A stretch of DNA of 64,000 nucleotides. Origin: Ideonella sp. MAG2. Its GTDB lineage: Bacteria > Pseudomonadota > Gammaproteobacteria > Burkholderiales > Burkholderiaceae_C. Every line of letters starts with the position of its first letter. The stretch's first letter is position 1. The DNA lies in assembly GCA_004359425.1 (NCBI GenBank), contig PTEU01000001.1, positions 1,752,114-1,816,113 of the forward strand, written 5' to 3'. Both the position numbers and the translations under genes were made by a program. The notes beneath the pieces were generated by a model that worked only from the letters and a program-made list of their open reading frames with translations, was not told the origin of the DNA and ran no database searches. Below are positions 11,048 through 22,248 of this stretch, piece by piece.

Positions 11048-12820
11048 ATGCGAACTGCCGGCGCGGCGCTGCGCGAGATGTTCATCAGCGCCGCAGCCAG
11101 CACTTGGGGCGTACCCGTTTCGCGCTGCAAGGCGGCCCACGGTGCTGTTACGCTGACCGACAGCACGGCCAAGCTGACCTACGGGCAACTGGCCCCACTG
11201 GCCGCGACGCTTCCCGTCCCCACCAACCCGGCCCTCACGCCGGATGCCCAGTTGACCTTGATCGGCCAGTCTGTGCCTCGTACCGACGTGCCCGCCAAGG
11301 TCAACGGCAGCGCCCAGTTTGGCATCGACGTGCGTCTGCCCGGCATGCTCTACGCCGCCGTGGTTCACAGCCCCAAGATTGGTGGCACCGTGGTGGGCAC
11401 GCCCAGCGTTCCACCCGGCGCACTGGGCGTGGTCTCATTGGGCAATGCCGTCGCTGTCGTGGCAGGCAGTACCTGGGCGGCCTTCCAGGCAGCAAAAGGC
11501 CTCAAGGTCAAATGGTCGGTGCCGGCCAGCTCTGCTGACATTGACACGGCCAGCATCGACGCCACCGCCCAGTCGCTGATGGCCAGCGGCACGGCGCTTT
11601 CGGCCGAGAAGGTCGGCGACGTCGGCGTTGGTTTGGGCGCTGCCCGAACCACCATTGATGCGACCTACAGCCTGCCCTATCTGGCCCACGCCTGCATGGA
11701 GCCCCTGAACTGCACGGCCCTGGTCACCAGCAATAGCTGCGAAGTCTGGGCACCCACGCAGGGTCAAGGCTTGAATGTGGGCACCATTCAAGGCATCACC
11801 GGTTTGGCCGCGTCTCAAATCACCATCCACACCACCATGCTGGGTGGCGGACTGGGGCGCAAGTTCGAGCAGGACTTCATCGCCCAAGCGGTCAGCATTT
11901 CAAAGGCCATGGGCAAGCCCGTCAAACTGACTTGGAGCCGCGAGCAAGACTTTGGCAACGATCGATATCGCCCCATGACGCTGGCCCGGGTGCGTGCTGG
12001 TTTGGACTCCAGCGGCCAAGTCAGTGCCTTCTGGGTGCGCACAGTCTCTCCGTCCATCTCGGCCCAGCGCGGCCCATTGGTCGGCGTGGACCACTCGGCC
12101 GTGGAAGGCTCCGTGACACTGCCCTACAGCTTCATCAATCGCCAAACCGATTGGGTCCAGCACCCGTCCACCGTGCCGGTGGGCTACTGGCGTTCCGTCG
12201 GGCATTCGATCAATGCCTTTGTGGTGGAGTCTGCGCTGGACGAGTTGGCCTTGGCCACGGGCCAGGACCCCTATCAATTGCGCCGTCGTCTGTTGGCTGC
12301 GAGCCCGCGTGAACTGGCCGTACTGGACGCCGCAGCGACCTTGGGCGGCTGGAACCTCCCGGTGCCTGCGGGCCGAGCACGGGGCATTGCCTTCACCTCA
12401 TCGTTCGGCAGTCTCAGTGCCCAGGTCGTGGAGGTGTCCAAGACCAGTGCAGGCAAGCTGAAAGTCAACAGCGTGGCAGTCGCCATTGACTGTGGCAAGG
12501 CCATCAACCCAGGCATCGTGGCGCAGCAAATGCAAGGTGGGGTCGCCCACGGCCTGTCGGCAGCACTGTGGGGACAAGTCCCCTTCTCCGCAGGCCGATC
12601 CACCGTCACCAATTTCAACCGCTATCGGGTCCTGAAAATGGCTGAAATGCCGGTCGTGAAGGTGCAGATCATCAACAGCGGCGCGGCATTGGGCGGTATC
12701 GGCGAGCCCGGCGTCCCACCGGTTGCCCCCGCCGTGGCCAACGCCTGGGCGCGGCTCACCGGTACCCGCATCCGCACGCTGCCCATGTTCCCTGGCGACG
12801 GGCGGATGGGGGAAGGCTGA
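11048..12820 (+). pseudogene. iorB: Molybdenum hydroxylase large subunit (isoquinoline 1-oxidoreductase beta type), 5' end missing
   Basis: Xanthine-oxidase-family, molybdopterin-cytosine-dinucleotide-binding subunit. Recognisable sequence starts at RTAGAALREMFISAAA. It contains PRTDVPAKVNGSAQFGIDVR, the substrate-channel segment THE-like YLAHACMEPLNCTA, TTMLGGGLGRKFEQDF and the C-terminal GGIGEPGVPPVAPAVANA, whose Glu is the family's catalytic residue. About 590 codons remain of roughly 720-740. The N-terminal part and any iron-sulfur partner (iorA) are absent. Upstream of about 11048 the open frame is antisense of prpE. No electron-transfer or molybdenum-insertion genes are nearby, and the true substrate cannot be inferred. 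Confidence 0.8.
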
Positions 12821-12827
12821 GGCCTGC

Positions 12828-13289
12828 TCAGCCCAAGGCGGAGACGATCTCGGGCGGGGCTTGCACCAATTCAATGAGCACGCCCTCGCCCCCCACCGGG
12901 AACTCCTCATTCCCTTTGGGGTGGATGAAGCAGATGTCGAAACCAGCGGCGCCTTTGCGGATGCCGCCGGGGGCAAAGCGCACGCCGTTGGCAGTCATCC
13001 ACGCCACCGCCTTGGGCAGGTCGTCCACCCACAGGCCCACGTGGTTCAGCGGCGTGGTGTGAACGGCCGGCTTCTTCTCAGGGTCCAGCGGCTGCATCAA
13101 GTCCACCTCCACCGCCGTGGGGCCGCTGCCCAGCGCGCAGATGTCTTCGTCGACGTTCTCGCGCTCAGAGACAAAGTTGCTCTTCACGGTCAGGCCAAGC
13201 ATGTCCACCCACAGCCTCTTGAGCTTGTCTTTGCTGGGGCCACCAATCGCAATTTGCTGGATGCCGAGGATCTTGAAGGGTTTGCTCAT
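12828..13289 (-). CDS. VOC-family protein, probable methylmalonyl-CoA epimerase
   Basis: A 153-residue glyoxalase/bleomycin-resistance fold protein. It starts [20 protein letters not shown], with paired beta-alpha-beta modules and likely metal ligands in IQQIAI, the [10 protein letters not shown] histidine and the glutamate in [12 protein letters not shown]. Epimerases of this fold convert (S)- to (R)-methylmalonyl-CoA. The assignment rests mainly on position: directly after pccA (18 bases) and in one run with pccB, meaB and the mutase. A generic lactoylglutathione-lyase-like role is the alternative. It converges on the iorB remnant, with 7 bases between the stops. Confidence 0.75.
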   Translation of the reverse strand: MSKPFKILGIQQIAIGGPSKDKLKRLWVDMLGLTVKSNFVSERENVDEDICALGSGPTAVEVDLMQPLDPEKKPAVHTTPLNHVGLWVDDLPKAVAWMTANGVRFAPGGIRKGAAGFDICFIHPKGNEEFPVGGEGVLIELVQAPPEIVSALG

Positions 13290-13306
13290 CTCAATGTCCC
13301 AGCAGC

Positions 13307-15382
13307 TTATTCAAAAGCCAGGATGGCTTGATCGACGCTCAGGCTTTCACCCTTCGAAGCGCGCACCTCCTTGACCACGCAGTCCTGCGTGGCCACCAAG
13401 ATGTTCTCCATCTTCATGGCCTCAATGACAGCCAGCTTCTCGCCGGCCAAGACCTTCTGTCCCACCGTCACCGCCACATCCACCAGCAAGCCGGGCATGG
13501 GCGAGAGCAAGAACTTAGAGAGATCCGGCGGCGCTTTGTAGGGCATGAGCTTGAACAGCTCTGCTGCACGGGGCAGCAAGACCAGCGCATCCAACTGCGT
13601 CCCGTTGTGCACCACACGCAGGGCCAGCGGGTTCTTGCCCGCGACTCGCTCCACTTGTGCACTGAAGGCCTTGCCGTTGACGGTGCCCGTCATCAGCAAC
13701 TCACCCAGCTTGGTCTGGCTCTGAATGGCGTAGGTCTTGCCACCCACTTGCACATCGGCCGCACCGCGGGCGTTGTCGAACACCGGCACCTTGACTTCAT
13801 GGTGGGTGTGCAGGCCTTCAGCACCCAGTTGCACCACCACCAAGTCCGGCCCGTCTTGCACGCCGTGGCCCGGCAATTGGCCACTGATGCGCGACGCACG
13901 CTCACGCGCCTTGCGACGCACAAAGGCAGCCAGGGCCACCAAGAACAGCGGGTCGTCATGGGGCACGTCCTCGGCCCTGAAGCCGTGGGCATAGTGCTCG
14001 GCAATGAAGCCGGTGTTGAAGGCGCCGGTGACAAACTTCGGATGCGCCAGCAGCGCGGCCTGGAAGGGGATGTTGCTGCTGATGCCGCGAATGACAAAGC
14101 CATTGAGCGCTTCGCGCATTTTGGCAATGGCGTCGTTGCGGTCCTTACCGTGCACGATGAGCTTGGCGATCATCGAGTCGTAGAACATCGGGATCTCGCC
14201 GCCCTCGTAGACGCCGGTATCCACCCGCACGCCACCGAACTTGCCATCCGAATAGGCCGCGCCTTGCAGCGTCTGGACCGACTGCTCCAACTGCTGCGCT
14301 GGCGGCTGGTAACGCACCAAGCGGCCGGTCGAAGGCAGGAAGTTGCGGAAAGGATCTTCCGCGTTGATGCGGCACTCAATGGCCCAGCCTTCGCGCTTCA
14401 AGTCGGCCTGGCCAAATGCCAGCTTCTCGCCGGCCGCCACGCGGATCATCTGCTCCACCAGGTCTAGTCCGGTAATGCACTCGGTCACCGGGTGCTCCAC
14501 CTGCAGGCGGGTGTTCATCTCCAGGAAGTAGAAGTCTTGGTCTTTGCCGACCACAAACTCCACCGTGCCGGCCGACTGGTACTTCACGGCCTTGGCCAAG
14601 GCCACGGCCTGCTCGCCCATGGCCTTGCGGGTGGCCTCAGAGATGAAGGGCGACGGCGCCTCTTCGATCACCTTTTGGTGGCGGCGCTGGATGGAGCACT
14701 CACGCTCATGCAGGTAGACCACATTGCCGTGGCTGTCGCCCAGCACCTGGATCTCAATGTGGCGCGGCTCCAGCACGTATTTCTCGATGAAGACGCGGTC
14801 GTCACCAAAGCTGTTGCGGGCTTCGTTGCGGCAAGACGAAAAGCCTTCAAAGGCTTCCTTGTCGTTGAAGGCCACGCGCAGGCCCTTGCCACCGCCACCG
14901 GCCGAGGCTTTGATCATCACCGGGTAGCCAATGCCCTTGGCAATCTCGACCGCTTGTTCAGGCGTATCGATGGCATCGTTGTAGCCCGGAATGGTGTTGA
15001 CCTTTGCCTCATTCGCCAGCTTCTTGGACGCAATCTTGTCGCCCATGGCCGCAATGCTGTAGTGCTTGGGTCCGATGAAGGTAATGCCTTCTTCTTCGCA
15101 GCGCTTGGCAAAGCCTTCGTTCTCCGACAGAAAGCCGTATCCCGGATGCACGGCTTGGGCACCGGTCGCCTTGCAGGCGGCGATGATCTTGTCAGCCACC
15201 AAGTAGGACTCGCGCGAAGGCGCCGGGCCCAGCAGCACAGCCTCATCGGCCAGCGCCACATGGCGCGCGTCTTTGTCGGCCTCGGAGTACACCGCCACGG
15301 TGGCAATGCCCATCTTCTTGGCGGTCTTGATGACGCGGCAAGCGATTTCGCCACGATTAGCAATTAGAATTTTCTTGAACAT
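13307..15382 (-). CDS. pccA: Propionyl-CoA carboxylase alpha subunit (biotin carboxylase + BCCP)
   Basis: Carboxylates biotin with ATP and bicarbonate and carries it to the beta subunit to form methylmalonyl-CoA. The 691-residue protein has the biotin carboxylase N-domain ([17 protein letters not shown]), ATP-grasp glycine loop [15 protein letters not shown], the [14 protein letters not shown] catalytic stretch and RINAEDP. A linker/BT domain follows, then a C-terminal biotinyl domain with EAMKMEN, biotin-lysine at residue 657. Length is in the usual 660-690 range. A 485-base gap separates it from pccB upstream, so it may have its own promoter. Confidence 0.95.
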   Translation of the reverse strand: MFKKILIANRGEIACRVIKTAKKMGIATVAVYSEADKDARHVALADEAVLLGPAPSRESYLVADKIIAACKATGAQAVHPGYGFLSENEGFAKRCEEEGITFIGPKHYSIAAMGDKIASKKLANEAKVNTIPGYNDAIDTPEQAVEIAKGIGYPVMIKASAGGGGKGLRVAFNDKEAFEGFSSCRNEARNSFGDDRVFIEKYVLEPRHIEIQVLGDSHGNVVYLHERECSIQRRHQKVIEEAPSPFISEATRKAMGEQAVALAKAVKYQSAGTVEFVVGKDQDFYFLEMNTRLQVEHPVTECITGLDLVEQMIRVAAGEKLAFGQADLKREGWAIECRINAEDPFRNFLPSTGRLVRYQPPAQQLEQSVQTLQGAAYSDGKFGGVRVDTGVYEGGEIPMFYDSMIAKLIVHGKDRNDAIAKMREALNGFVIRGISSNIPFQAALLAHPKFVTGAFNTGFIAEHYAHGFRAEDVPHDDPLFLVALAAFVRRKARERASRISGQLPGHGVQDGPDLVVVQLGAEGLHTHHEVKVPVFDNARGAADVQVGGKTYAIQSQTKLGELLMTGTVNGKAFSAQVERVAGKNPLALRVVHNGTQLDALVLLPRAAELFKLMPYKAPPDLSKFLLSPMPGLLVDVAVTVGQKVLAGEKLAVIEAMKMENILVATQDCVVKEVRASKGESLSVDQAILAFE

Positions 15383-15523
15383 CTCGGTCTCCTAAATGGG
15401 AGTGACTTTCAGTGTGGTTCGGTCGCGCGTGTTGCTTGCGCAAGTTCATGGGTGCTTGCGTACGGCCAGAGACGCTTGGGTAAGCTAGGGATTTCTGTGA
15501 TCGTCCAGAGGTTCTTGCGCACG

Positions 15524-15619
15524 CCATGGCTGCGGCGGGCCTGCCTCCGCTCATGTCCCCCGCCGACCTGCGGTCGGCTCCTCCTTAACTTCGCTGCGCC
15601 AGGCCCACCGCATCCACGG
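15524..15619 (-). repeat. Nested-hairpin repeat, copy 1
   Basis: An outer stem of 20 positions (15524-15543 with 15600-15619, three mismatches) encloses an inner hairpin GCCGACC-TGC-GGTCGGC. On the minus strand the unpaired block before the inner hairpin reads GAAGTTAAGGAGGAG and the block after it reads GCGGGGGACATGA. Both blocks recur in copies 2 and 3, although the stems have different sequences. Confidence 0.8.
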
Positions 15620-15701
15620 CTGAAGCAGCGGTGTGTCTCGGCCCCCGAAGTCACCGGCTGAGCACTATGCAGATGCTGGTCAGTCAGCCCACAGACCGAA
15701 C

Positions 15702-15793
15702 CGGCATTGGGCCGGGTGGGTGCTTTGCGGAGGTAAAGGAGGAGCGCGAAGCGCGGGGGACACGAAGCAAAGCGCCCACCCGGCCCGATGCCG
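15702..15793 (+). repeat. Nested-hairpin repeat, copy 2
   Basis: An outer stem of 27 positions (15702-15728 with 15767-15793) has only two departures from perfect pairing, and both would be G-U pairs in RNA. It encloses the block GAGGTAAAGGAG, an inner hairpin GCGC-GAA-GCGC and the block GGGGGACACGA. It lies 82 bases from copy 1 in the opposite orientation, upstream of pccA. Confidence 0.85.
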
Positions 15794-15867
15794 CGCGCGC
15801 GCGCTGCCTGCACTCCCGCACGGTCCGATCCAGCGCACGCGAAAGACATGGAAAGCACGATAAAAAA

Positions 15868-17400
<1,533 letters not shown>

Positions 17401-17437
17401 AAGGGCTCCTCAAGAGTCGTCTATCTAACCAACTACA

Positions 17438-18607
17438 TCAATGAAACAGGTCCAGCAGCCGCCGAGCGGCCACGGACGCGGCCACCACGCCTTTGCGCAC
17501 ATCGTCGGCCACAGGGCCAATCTGTTCGCGCACGGCGGGGTGGGCTTTGAATCGGGCTTTGAGGCCTGCATCGATGCGCTCCCACATCCAGGCTTCATCC
17601 TGGGCGCGGCGGCGCGCAGCCAATCGGCCGCTGTGGGATTGCAGGTCTCGGAATTGGGACACTGTCGCCCAGAAGGCATCGATGCCTTGGTTTTTCAGGG
17701 CGCTCATTTGAATCACGGTAGGGTGCCAAATCGTTTCGTCGTGATGTGCATGAGACGGTTGGCCCCCAAGCTCGCTCTGCTCGCTACCCCCCAAGGGGGC
17801 GTTCGCGCTCTTGGGGCGGCCCGGCGAGCGCTCCGGATGCCCATGCATGCCAAACAAGCGCAGCGCCGAGCTGATTTGCGCGCGCGCCCGGGTGGCAGCG
17901 TTTTCATCCAAGTCAGCCTTGTTGATCACCACCAAGTCGGCCAGCTCCATCACGCCTTTTTTGATGGCCTGCAGGTCATCGCCGGCGTTGGGCAGTTGCA
18001 GCAGGCAAAACATATCGGTCATGCCTTGCACGGCCGTCTCGCTCTGGCCCACGCCCACGGTCTCGACAATCACCACATCGTAGCCAGCGGCCTCGCAGAC
18101 CAGCATGGCCTCGCGGGTGCGCTCGGCCACACCGCCCAAAGTGCCGCTGCTGGGGCTGGGGCGGATATAGGCTTGCGGGTGCACCGAGAGTTGCTCCATG
18201 CGGGTTTTGTCGCCCAAGATGGAGCCGCCCGACACGCTGGACGACGGGTCCACCGCCAGCACCGCCACGCGATGGCCCAAGCTGATCAGGTGCAGGCCCA
18301 GCGCTTCAATGAAGGTGCTCTTGCCCACGCCGGGCACACCGCTGATGCCTAAACGAAAGCTGTCGCCTGTTGCCGGCAGCAAGGCGTTGAGCAGCGCATC
18401 GGCGTGCAGGCGATGGTCGGCGCGAGTCGACTCCAGCAGCGTGATGGTCTTGGCCATGGCCCGGCGCTGTCGTGCAGGCTCGCCGCCGATCACGTCCTGC
18501 ATCAAGGCCATTTCCGCCTCACGCAGTTCACGGCCGTCTTGACGAGCTTGGGCATCGGCCTGCAGCAGCAGTGCCTCATGAACCTGCTCAGGGCTGAGGT
18601 GCTTCAC
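17438..18607 (-). CDS. meaB: Methylmalonyl-CoA mutase-associated GTPase MeaB (ArgK family) with an insertion
   Basis: G3E-family GTPase that gates B12 loading and protects methylmalonyl-CoA mutase. The start is a GTG at 18607 that overlaps the stop of the GNAT gene; longer starts lie inside that gene. Motifs are Walker A GVPGVGKS (about residues 90-97), [19 protein letters not shown], the switch region ETVGVGQSE and NKAD (about 229-232). Residues about 256-290, rich in Gly/Ser/Pro/His, have no counterpart in the family and correspond to a hairpin-forming DNA repeat lying in frame. The C-terminal dimerisation helices ([14 protein letters not shown]) are intact, so the gene is probably functional. 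Confidence 0.92.
   Translation of the reverse strand: MKHLSPEQVHEALLLQADAQARQDGRELREAEMALMQDVIGGEPARQRRAMAKTITLLESTRADHRLHADALLNALLPATGDSFRLGISGVPGVGKSTFIEALGLHLISLGHRVAVLAVDPSSSVSGGSILGDKTRMEQLSVHPQAYIRPSPSSGTLGGVAERTREAMLVCEAAGYDVVIVETVGVGQSETAVQGMTDMFCLLQLPNAGDDLQAIKKGVMELADLVVINKADLDENAATRARAQISSALRLFGMHGHPERSPGRPKSANAPLGGSEQSELGGQPSHAHHDETIWHPTVIQMSALKNQGIDAFWATVSQFRDLQSHSGRLAARRRAQDEAWMWERIDAGLKARFKAHPAVREQIGPVADDVRKGVVAASVAARRLLDLFH
17759..17835 (-). repeat. G/C-rich hairpin repeat inserted in frame in meaB
   Basis: On the minus strand this begins GGGCCGCCCCAAG, contains CCCCCTTGGGGGG and ends in a GCGAGCTTGGGGGCC segment able to pair back to the start. A related sequence starting with the same 13 bases and followed by CTCCCCTTGGGGG lies at 36454-36516. 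It adds about 26 of the 35 extra codons to meaB. Confidence 0.65.
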
Positions 18608-19089
18608 GGGCCTACCCCGTCGGCACGACCGCGTGCGGAGCGCAAGTAATACAAATCCCACTCACCCTCAGCCTGCAGCACAAAGCCATGGCGCAGGTAG
18701 AAGCGGTTGGCGTCTGAGTGCTTGAGCGCCGTCACGCTGACCGCCTTGCGCTGCGCATCGGCCTCGCGCAGCACCTGGGCCAACACGCCCGAGCCAATGC
18801 CTTGGGCTTGGGCGCTGGGGTGGATGTAGAGGTGATCCAGCAGCCAGTCGTGCTCGCGCGGCACCACCACCACAAAACCCACCAACTCGCCCTTGAGCAA
18901 GATGTGCCGGGTGTAAGCCGGCAGATAGCCGCGCGACAGGCGCTCGCACGCGCGCTGCGGGTCAAAGCGCCCGACCTTCTCTAAGCTCTCGCGCATGGCG
19001 GCCATGCGCAGGGCCAGCAAGGCCTCAAAGTCGCCCTCGCCGGCCGGGGCTAGGCTCAGGCCTTCAACGACGCGCTCGTGGTAGACCAT
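18604..19089 (-). CDS. GNAT-family N-acetyltransferase
   Basis: A 161-residue GNAT acyltransferase. It begins [20 protein letters not shown] and contains the acceptor-site strand [16 protein letters not shown]. It also has the acyl-CoA pyrophosphate loop in [21 protein letters not shown] (Q/R-x-x-G-x-G/A) and the C-terminal NRFYLRHGF. Its substrate is unknown. It sits between mcm (15 bases upstream) and meaB (overlapping start and stop), so it is almost certainly cotranscribed with them. A link to acyl-CoA stress or protein acylation is only an inference from position. Confidence 0.88.
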   Translation of the reverse strand: MVYHERVVEGLSLAPAGEGDFEALLALRMAAMRESLEKVGRFDPQRACERLSRGYLPAYTRHILLKGELVGFVVVVPREHDWLLDHLYIHPSAQAQGIGSGVLAQVLREADAQRKAVSVTALKHSDANRFYLRHGFVLQAEGEWDLYYLRSARGRADGVGP

Positions 19090-19104
19090 GGCGGCAGCTT
19101 GGCC

Positions 19105-21264
19105 TCAGGCCGCAGATTGCGCCAGTCGGATCTGCTCCAGCACGTCTTTGGCGCTGGCCGGGATGGGGGTGCCGGGGCCGTAAATGCCCTTGACGCCCGC
19201 CTCGTAGAGCTGGTCGTAGTCTTGGCGCGGAATGACGCCACCCACAAACACGATGATGTCGTCTGCACCTTGCTTCTTCAGCTCAGCGATGATGGCCGGC
19301 ACCAAGGTCTTGTGGCCTGCAGCCAAGGTGGAAATGCCCACGGCATGCACGTCGTTCTCAATGGCTTGGCGGGCGCATTCTTCGGGCGTTTGGAACAAGG
19401 GGCCCATGTCCACGTCAAAGCCCAGGTCGGCAAAGGCCGTGGCCACCACCTTGGCGCCGCGGTCATGGCCGTCTTGGCCCAGCTTGGCAATCATCACCCG
19501 AGGGCGGCGGCCTGCTTGTTCGGCAAAGACGCTGATTTCGTCCTTGAGTTTGTCCCAGCCTTCGGCAGAGTCATAGGCAGCAGCGTACACACCGGTCACC
19601 TTTTGAATGTCGGCACGGTGGCGACCATACACCTTCTCCAGCGCGTCGCTCACCTCACCCACAGTGGCGCGCAGGCGAATGGCCTTGATGGCCAAGTCCA
19701 AGAGATTGCCTTGGCCGCTTTCGGCGGCTGCCGTCAGCGCGTTCAGCGCGGCTTGCACGGCGGCGCCATCGCGGCTGGCCTTGATGGCTTGCAGGCGAGC
19801 GATCTGGCCGTCGCGCACCGCCACGTTGTCGATGTCACGGGCTTCGATCAGGTCTTCCGTCTTGAGCTTGTACTTGTTGACGCCCACGATGACGTCTTTG
19901 CCCGAGTCGATGCGGGCCTGCTTCTCGGCGGCGCTGGCTTCGATCTTGAGCTTGGCCCAACCGCTGTCTACGGCTTTGGTCATGCCACCCATGGCTTCAA
20001 CTTCTTCGATGATGGCCCAGGCTTTATCGGCCATTTCTTGGGTCAGCGACTCCATCATGTAAGAGCCCGCCCATGGGTCCACCACGTTGGTGATGTGAGT
20101 CTCTTCTTGGATGATGAGCTGGGTGTTGCGGGCAATGCGGGCCGAGAACTCGGTGGGCAGCGCGATGGCCTCGTCAAACGAGTTGGTGTGCAGCGACTGC
20201 GTGCCACCGAAGACAGCGGCCATGGCTTCGACGGTGGTGCGCACCACATTGTTGTAAGGGTCCTGCTCGGTCAGGCTCCAGCCGGACGTTTGGCAGTGGG
20301 TACGCAGCATCAGGCTCTTCGGATTCTTGGCATTGAAGCCCTTCATGATCCGGCACCACAAGAGGCGCGCGGCGCGCATCTTGGCGATCTCCAGATAGAA
20401 GTTCATGCCAATGGCCCAGAAGAAGGAGAGCCGACCGGCGAAGTCGTCCACGTCCATGCCCTTGGCAATGGCTGTCTTCACATATTCCTTGCCGTCTGCC
20501 AGGGTGAACGCCAGCTCCAGCGCTTGGTTGGCGCCCGCCTCTTGCATGTGATAGCCCGAGATCGAGATCGAGTTGAACTTGGGCATGTTCTGGCTCGTGT
20601 ACTCGATGATGTCGCCGATGATCTTCATCGACGGCTCAGGCGGGTAGATATAGGTGTTGCGGACCATGAACTCTTTCAGAATGTCGTTCTGAATGGTTCC
20701 GGAGAGCTTGTCTTGCGACACGCCCTGCTCTTCGGCGGCCACCACATAGCCGGCCAGCACGGGCAAAACCGCGCCGTTCATGGTCATCGAGACGGACACC
20801 TTGTCCAGCGGGATCTCGTTGAACAAGACCTTCATGTCCTCCACCGAGTCAATCGCCACGCCGGCCTTGCCCACATCGCCCGTCACGCGGGGGTGGTCGG
20901 AGTCATAGCCCCGGTGGGTGGCCAGGTCAAACGCCACGGACACGCCCTGGCCGCCCGCCGCCAAGGCTTTGCGATAGAAGGCGTTGGATTCTTCGGCGGT
21001 GGAGAAGCCCGCGTACTGGCGGATGGTCCAGGGCCGCACCGCATACATGGTGGCTTGCGGGCCGCGGATGAAGGGCTCTAGCCCCGGCAGGGTGTTGGTG
21101 TAGGGCAGCGCGGCCGTGTCTTCAGCGGTGTAGAGCGGCTTGACGCTGATGCCTTCGGGCGTTTGCCAGTTCAAGGCAGAGATGTCGCCGCCCGGCGCCG
21201 ACTTGGCGGCCGCCTTGGCCCACTGCTCAAGGTTGGCGGGATTGAACTCGTTGGATTGGGACAT
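19105..21264 (-). CDS. mcm: Methylmalonyl-CoA mutase, single-chain
   Basis: B12-dependent rearrangement of (R)-methylmalonyl-CoA to succinyl-CoA. The 719-residue polypeptide joins the TIM-barrel substrate domain to the C-terminal cobalamin domain in one chain. The barrel contains [44 protein letters not shown] and [11 protein letters not shown]. The C-terminal domain has the DGHDRG motif, with His600 as predicted cobalt ligand, and VGGVIP. Length matches the catalytic chain of homologues. It is the first gene of the minus-strand operon, divergent from the GntR regulator with a palindromic site between them. Confidence 0.96.
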   Translation of the reverse strand: MSQSNEFNPANLEQWAKAAAKSAPGGDISALNWQTPEGISVKPLYTAEDTAALPYTNTLPGLEPFIRGPQATMYAVRPWTIRQYAGFSTAEESNAFYRKALAAGGQGVSVAFDLATHRGYDSDHPRVTGDVGKAGVAIDSVEDMKVLFNEIPLDKVSVSMTMNGAVLPVLAGYVVAAEEQGVSQDKLSGTIQNDILKEFMVRNTYIYPPEPSMKIIGDIIEYTSQNMPKFNSISISGYHMQEAGANQALELAFTLADGKEYVKTAIAKGMDVDDFAGRLSFFWAIGMNFYLEIAKMRAARLLWCRIMKGFNAKNPKSLMLRTHCQTSGWSLTEQDPYNNVVRTTVEAMAAVFGGTQSLHTNSFDEAIALPTEFSARIARNTQLIIQEETHITNVVDPWAGSYMMESLTQEMADKAWAIIEEVEAMGGMTKAVDSGWAKLKIEASAAEKQARIDSGKDVIVGVNKYKLKTEDLIEARDIDNVAVRDGQIARLQAIKASRDGAAVQAALNALTAAAESGQGNLLDLAIKAIRLRATVGEVSDALEKVYGRHRADIQKVTGVYAAAYDSAEGWDKLKDEISVFAEQAGRRPRVMIAKLGQDGHDRGAKVVATAFADLGFDVDMGPLFQTPEECARQAIENDVHAVGISTLAAGHKTLVPAIIAELKKQGADDIIVFVGGVIPRQDYDQLYEAGVKGIYGPGTPIPASAKDVLEQIRLAQSAA

Positions 21265-21360
21265 GAAGACTCCTGGTCGCCCACACGAGAGCGTGGGCGC
21301 TTGAACGGCGGGCTATGCGCGGCGGGCGGTGTGCGACGGCTTTTTGCAGCTTGCCGTCAA

Positions 21361-21390
21361 TGATACATGATGCATAATTATGAATTCAAA
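21361..21390. promoter_or_regulatory. Candidate operator/promoter between mcm and the GntR gene
   Basis: This AT-rich island in the 154-base divergent gap contains the perfect palindrome CATAATTATG (21373-21382) and the adjacent ATGATGCAT. On the plus strand TTGCCG and TAATTA are 18 bases apart. On the minus strand TTGTCA and TATGCA are 16 apart, so both promoters would overlap the palindrome. GntR/FCD regulators commonly bind such short palindromes. Confidence 0.5.
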
Positions 21391-21418
21391 CTTGACAATG
21401 ATCTGACAGCCTCACGCC

Positions 21419-22063
21419 GTGCCTGCCGAAGCCGACACTTCCCTCGCCCCCCGCGCCCTCTACCAACAGGTGGCGGAGCGGCTGCGCGAGCAAATCTTTG
21501 CCCGCACGCTGGAACCCGGTAGTTGGATCGACGAGCAAAAGCTCTGCGGCGAGTACGGCATCAGCCGCACCCCGCTGCGGGAAGCCCTGAAGGTGCTGGC
21601 CGTGGAAGGCCTGGTCACCATGAAAGTTCGGCGCGGCGCCTATGTGACCGAGATGTCCAGCGTCGACGTGCAGCAGGTTTATCGCCTGTTGGGCTTGCTG
21701 GAAAGCGATGCCGCGGCCGAAGCGGCCAGCACCGCCACACCTGAGGGCTTGGCCGAGTTGCAGGGTCTGCATGCCCAACTCGAGGCGAGCGCCACCCAGC
21801 GGGATGAGTTTTTCCGCATCAACGAGCAGTTCCACCGCCGCCTGCTGGACTTGGCGGGCAACCGCTGGCGCCAACAGATCGTGGACGACCTGCGCAAGGT
21901 CATGAAGCTCAACCGCCACCACTCCTTGTTCAAACAAGGGCGACTGGCCGAAAGCCTGGCCGAACACCGCGCTCTGATGGCCGCTTTGACCGCCCGGGAT
22001 GCGGCAGCGGCGGCGCAACTGATGCGTTCCCACTTCCAGAACGGCTTGGCCGCGGCGGCCTGA
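21419..22063 (+). CDS. GntR-family (FCD-type) transcriptional regulator
   Basis: A 214-residue regulator starting at a GTG. It has an N-terminal winged helix-turn-helix (residues about 10-75, including LYQQVAERLREQIFARTLEPG, GISRTPLREALKVLAVEGLV and the wing VRRGAYVTEM). A helical FCD effector domain follows, with metal/ligand positions in FFRINEQFHRRLLDLAGN and ESLAEHRALMAAL. It is transcribed divergently from mcm, so it probably controls the methylmalonyl-CoA genes in response to a related acid or acyl-CoA. The ligand is not deducible. Confidence 0.9.
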   Translation: MPAEADTSLAPRALYQQVAERLREQIFARTLEPGSWIDEQKLCGEYGISRTPLREALKVLAVEGLVTMKVRRGAYVTEMSSVDVQQVYRLLGLLESDAAAEAASTATPEGLAELQGLHAQLEASATQRDEFFRINEQFHRRLLDLAGNRWRQQIVDDLRKVMKLNRHHSLFKQGRLAESLAEHRALMAALTARDAAAAAQLMRSHFQNGLAAAA

Positions 22064-22248
22064 CCCTTTGATCTGCCGCCCATCGACCCGAACCCGCCGC
22101 TCGTCCCTGCGGCCCCTGCCAAGCACACAAAAATTCTGACAATGCCACAGCTTGCAGGCGTTTTTGCGCCTGTAGTGGCTCGGTTCTGCGTTGGCGCTCG
22201 AGAATATCCACTCTCAAACCAGCCTGGGGCCACCGCCTCAAACCAGCC

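Larger units (their letters stand above)
15383..15867. other. 485-base intergenic region between pccB and pccA, filled with structured repeats
   Basis: No convincing gene lies here: short frames have no ribosome-binding sites, and their proteins are Arg/Pro/Ala-rich shadows. Most of the space is taken by two copies of a nested-hairpin repeat in opposite orientations (15524-15619 and 15702-15793). The pccA promoter and leader must lie in the remaining 140 bases before 15383, where I see no clear consensus promoter. Confidence 0.7.

Noticed and set aside
11048..11368. Upstream extension of the prpE frame
   Set aside because: These residues are the antisense of iorB; PrpE similarity begins at LNAVDRHLKDR.
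13328..14467. 379-codon frame antisense to pccA
   Set aside because: It lies wholly opposite an intact biotin carboxylase and lacks any recognisable motif.
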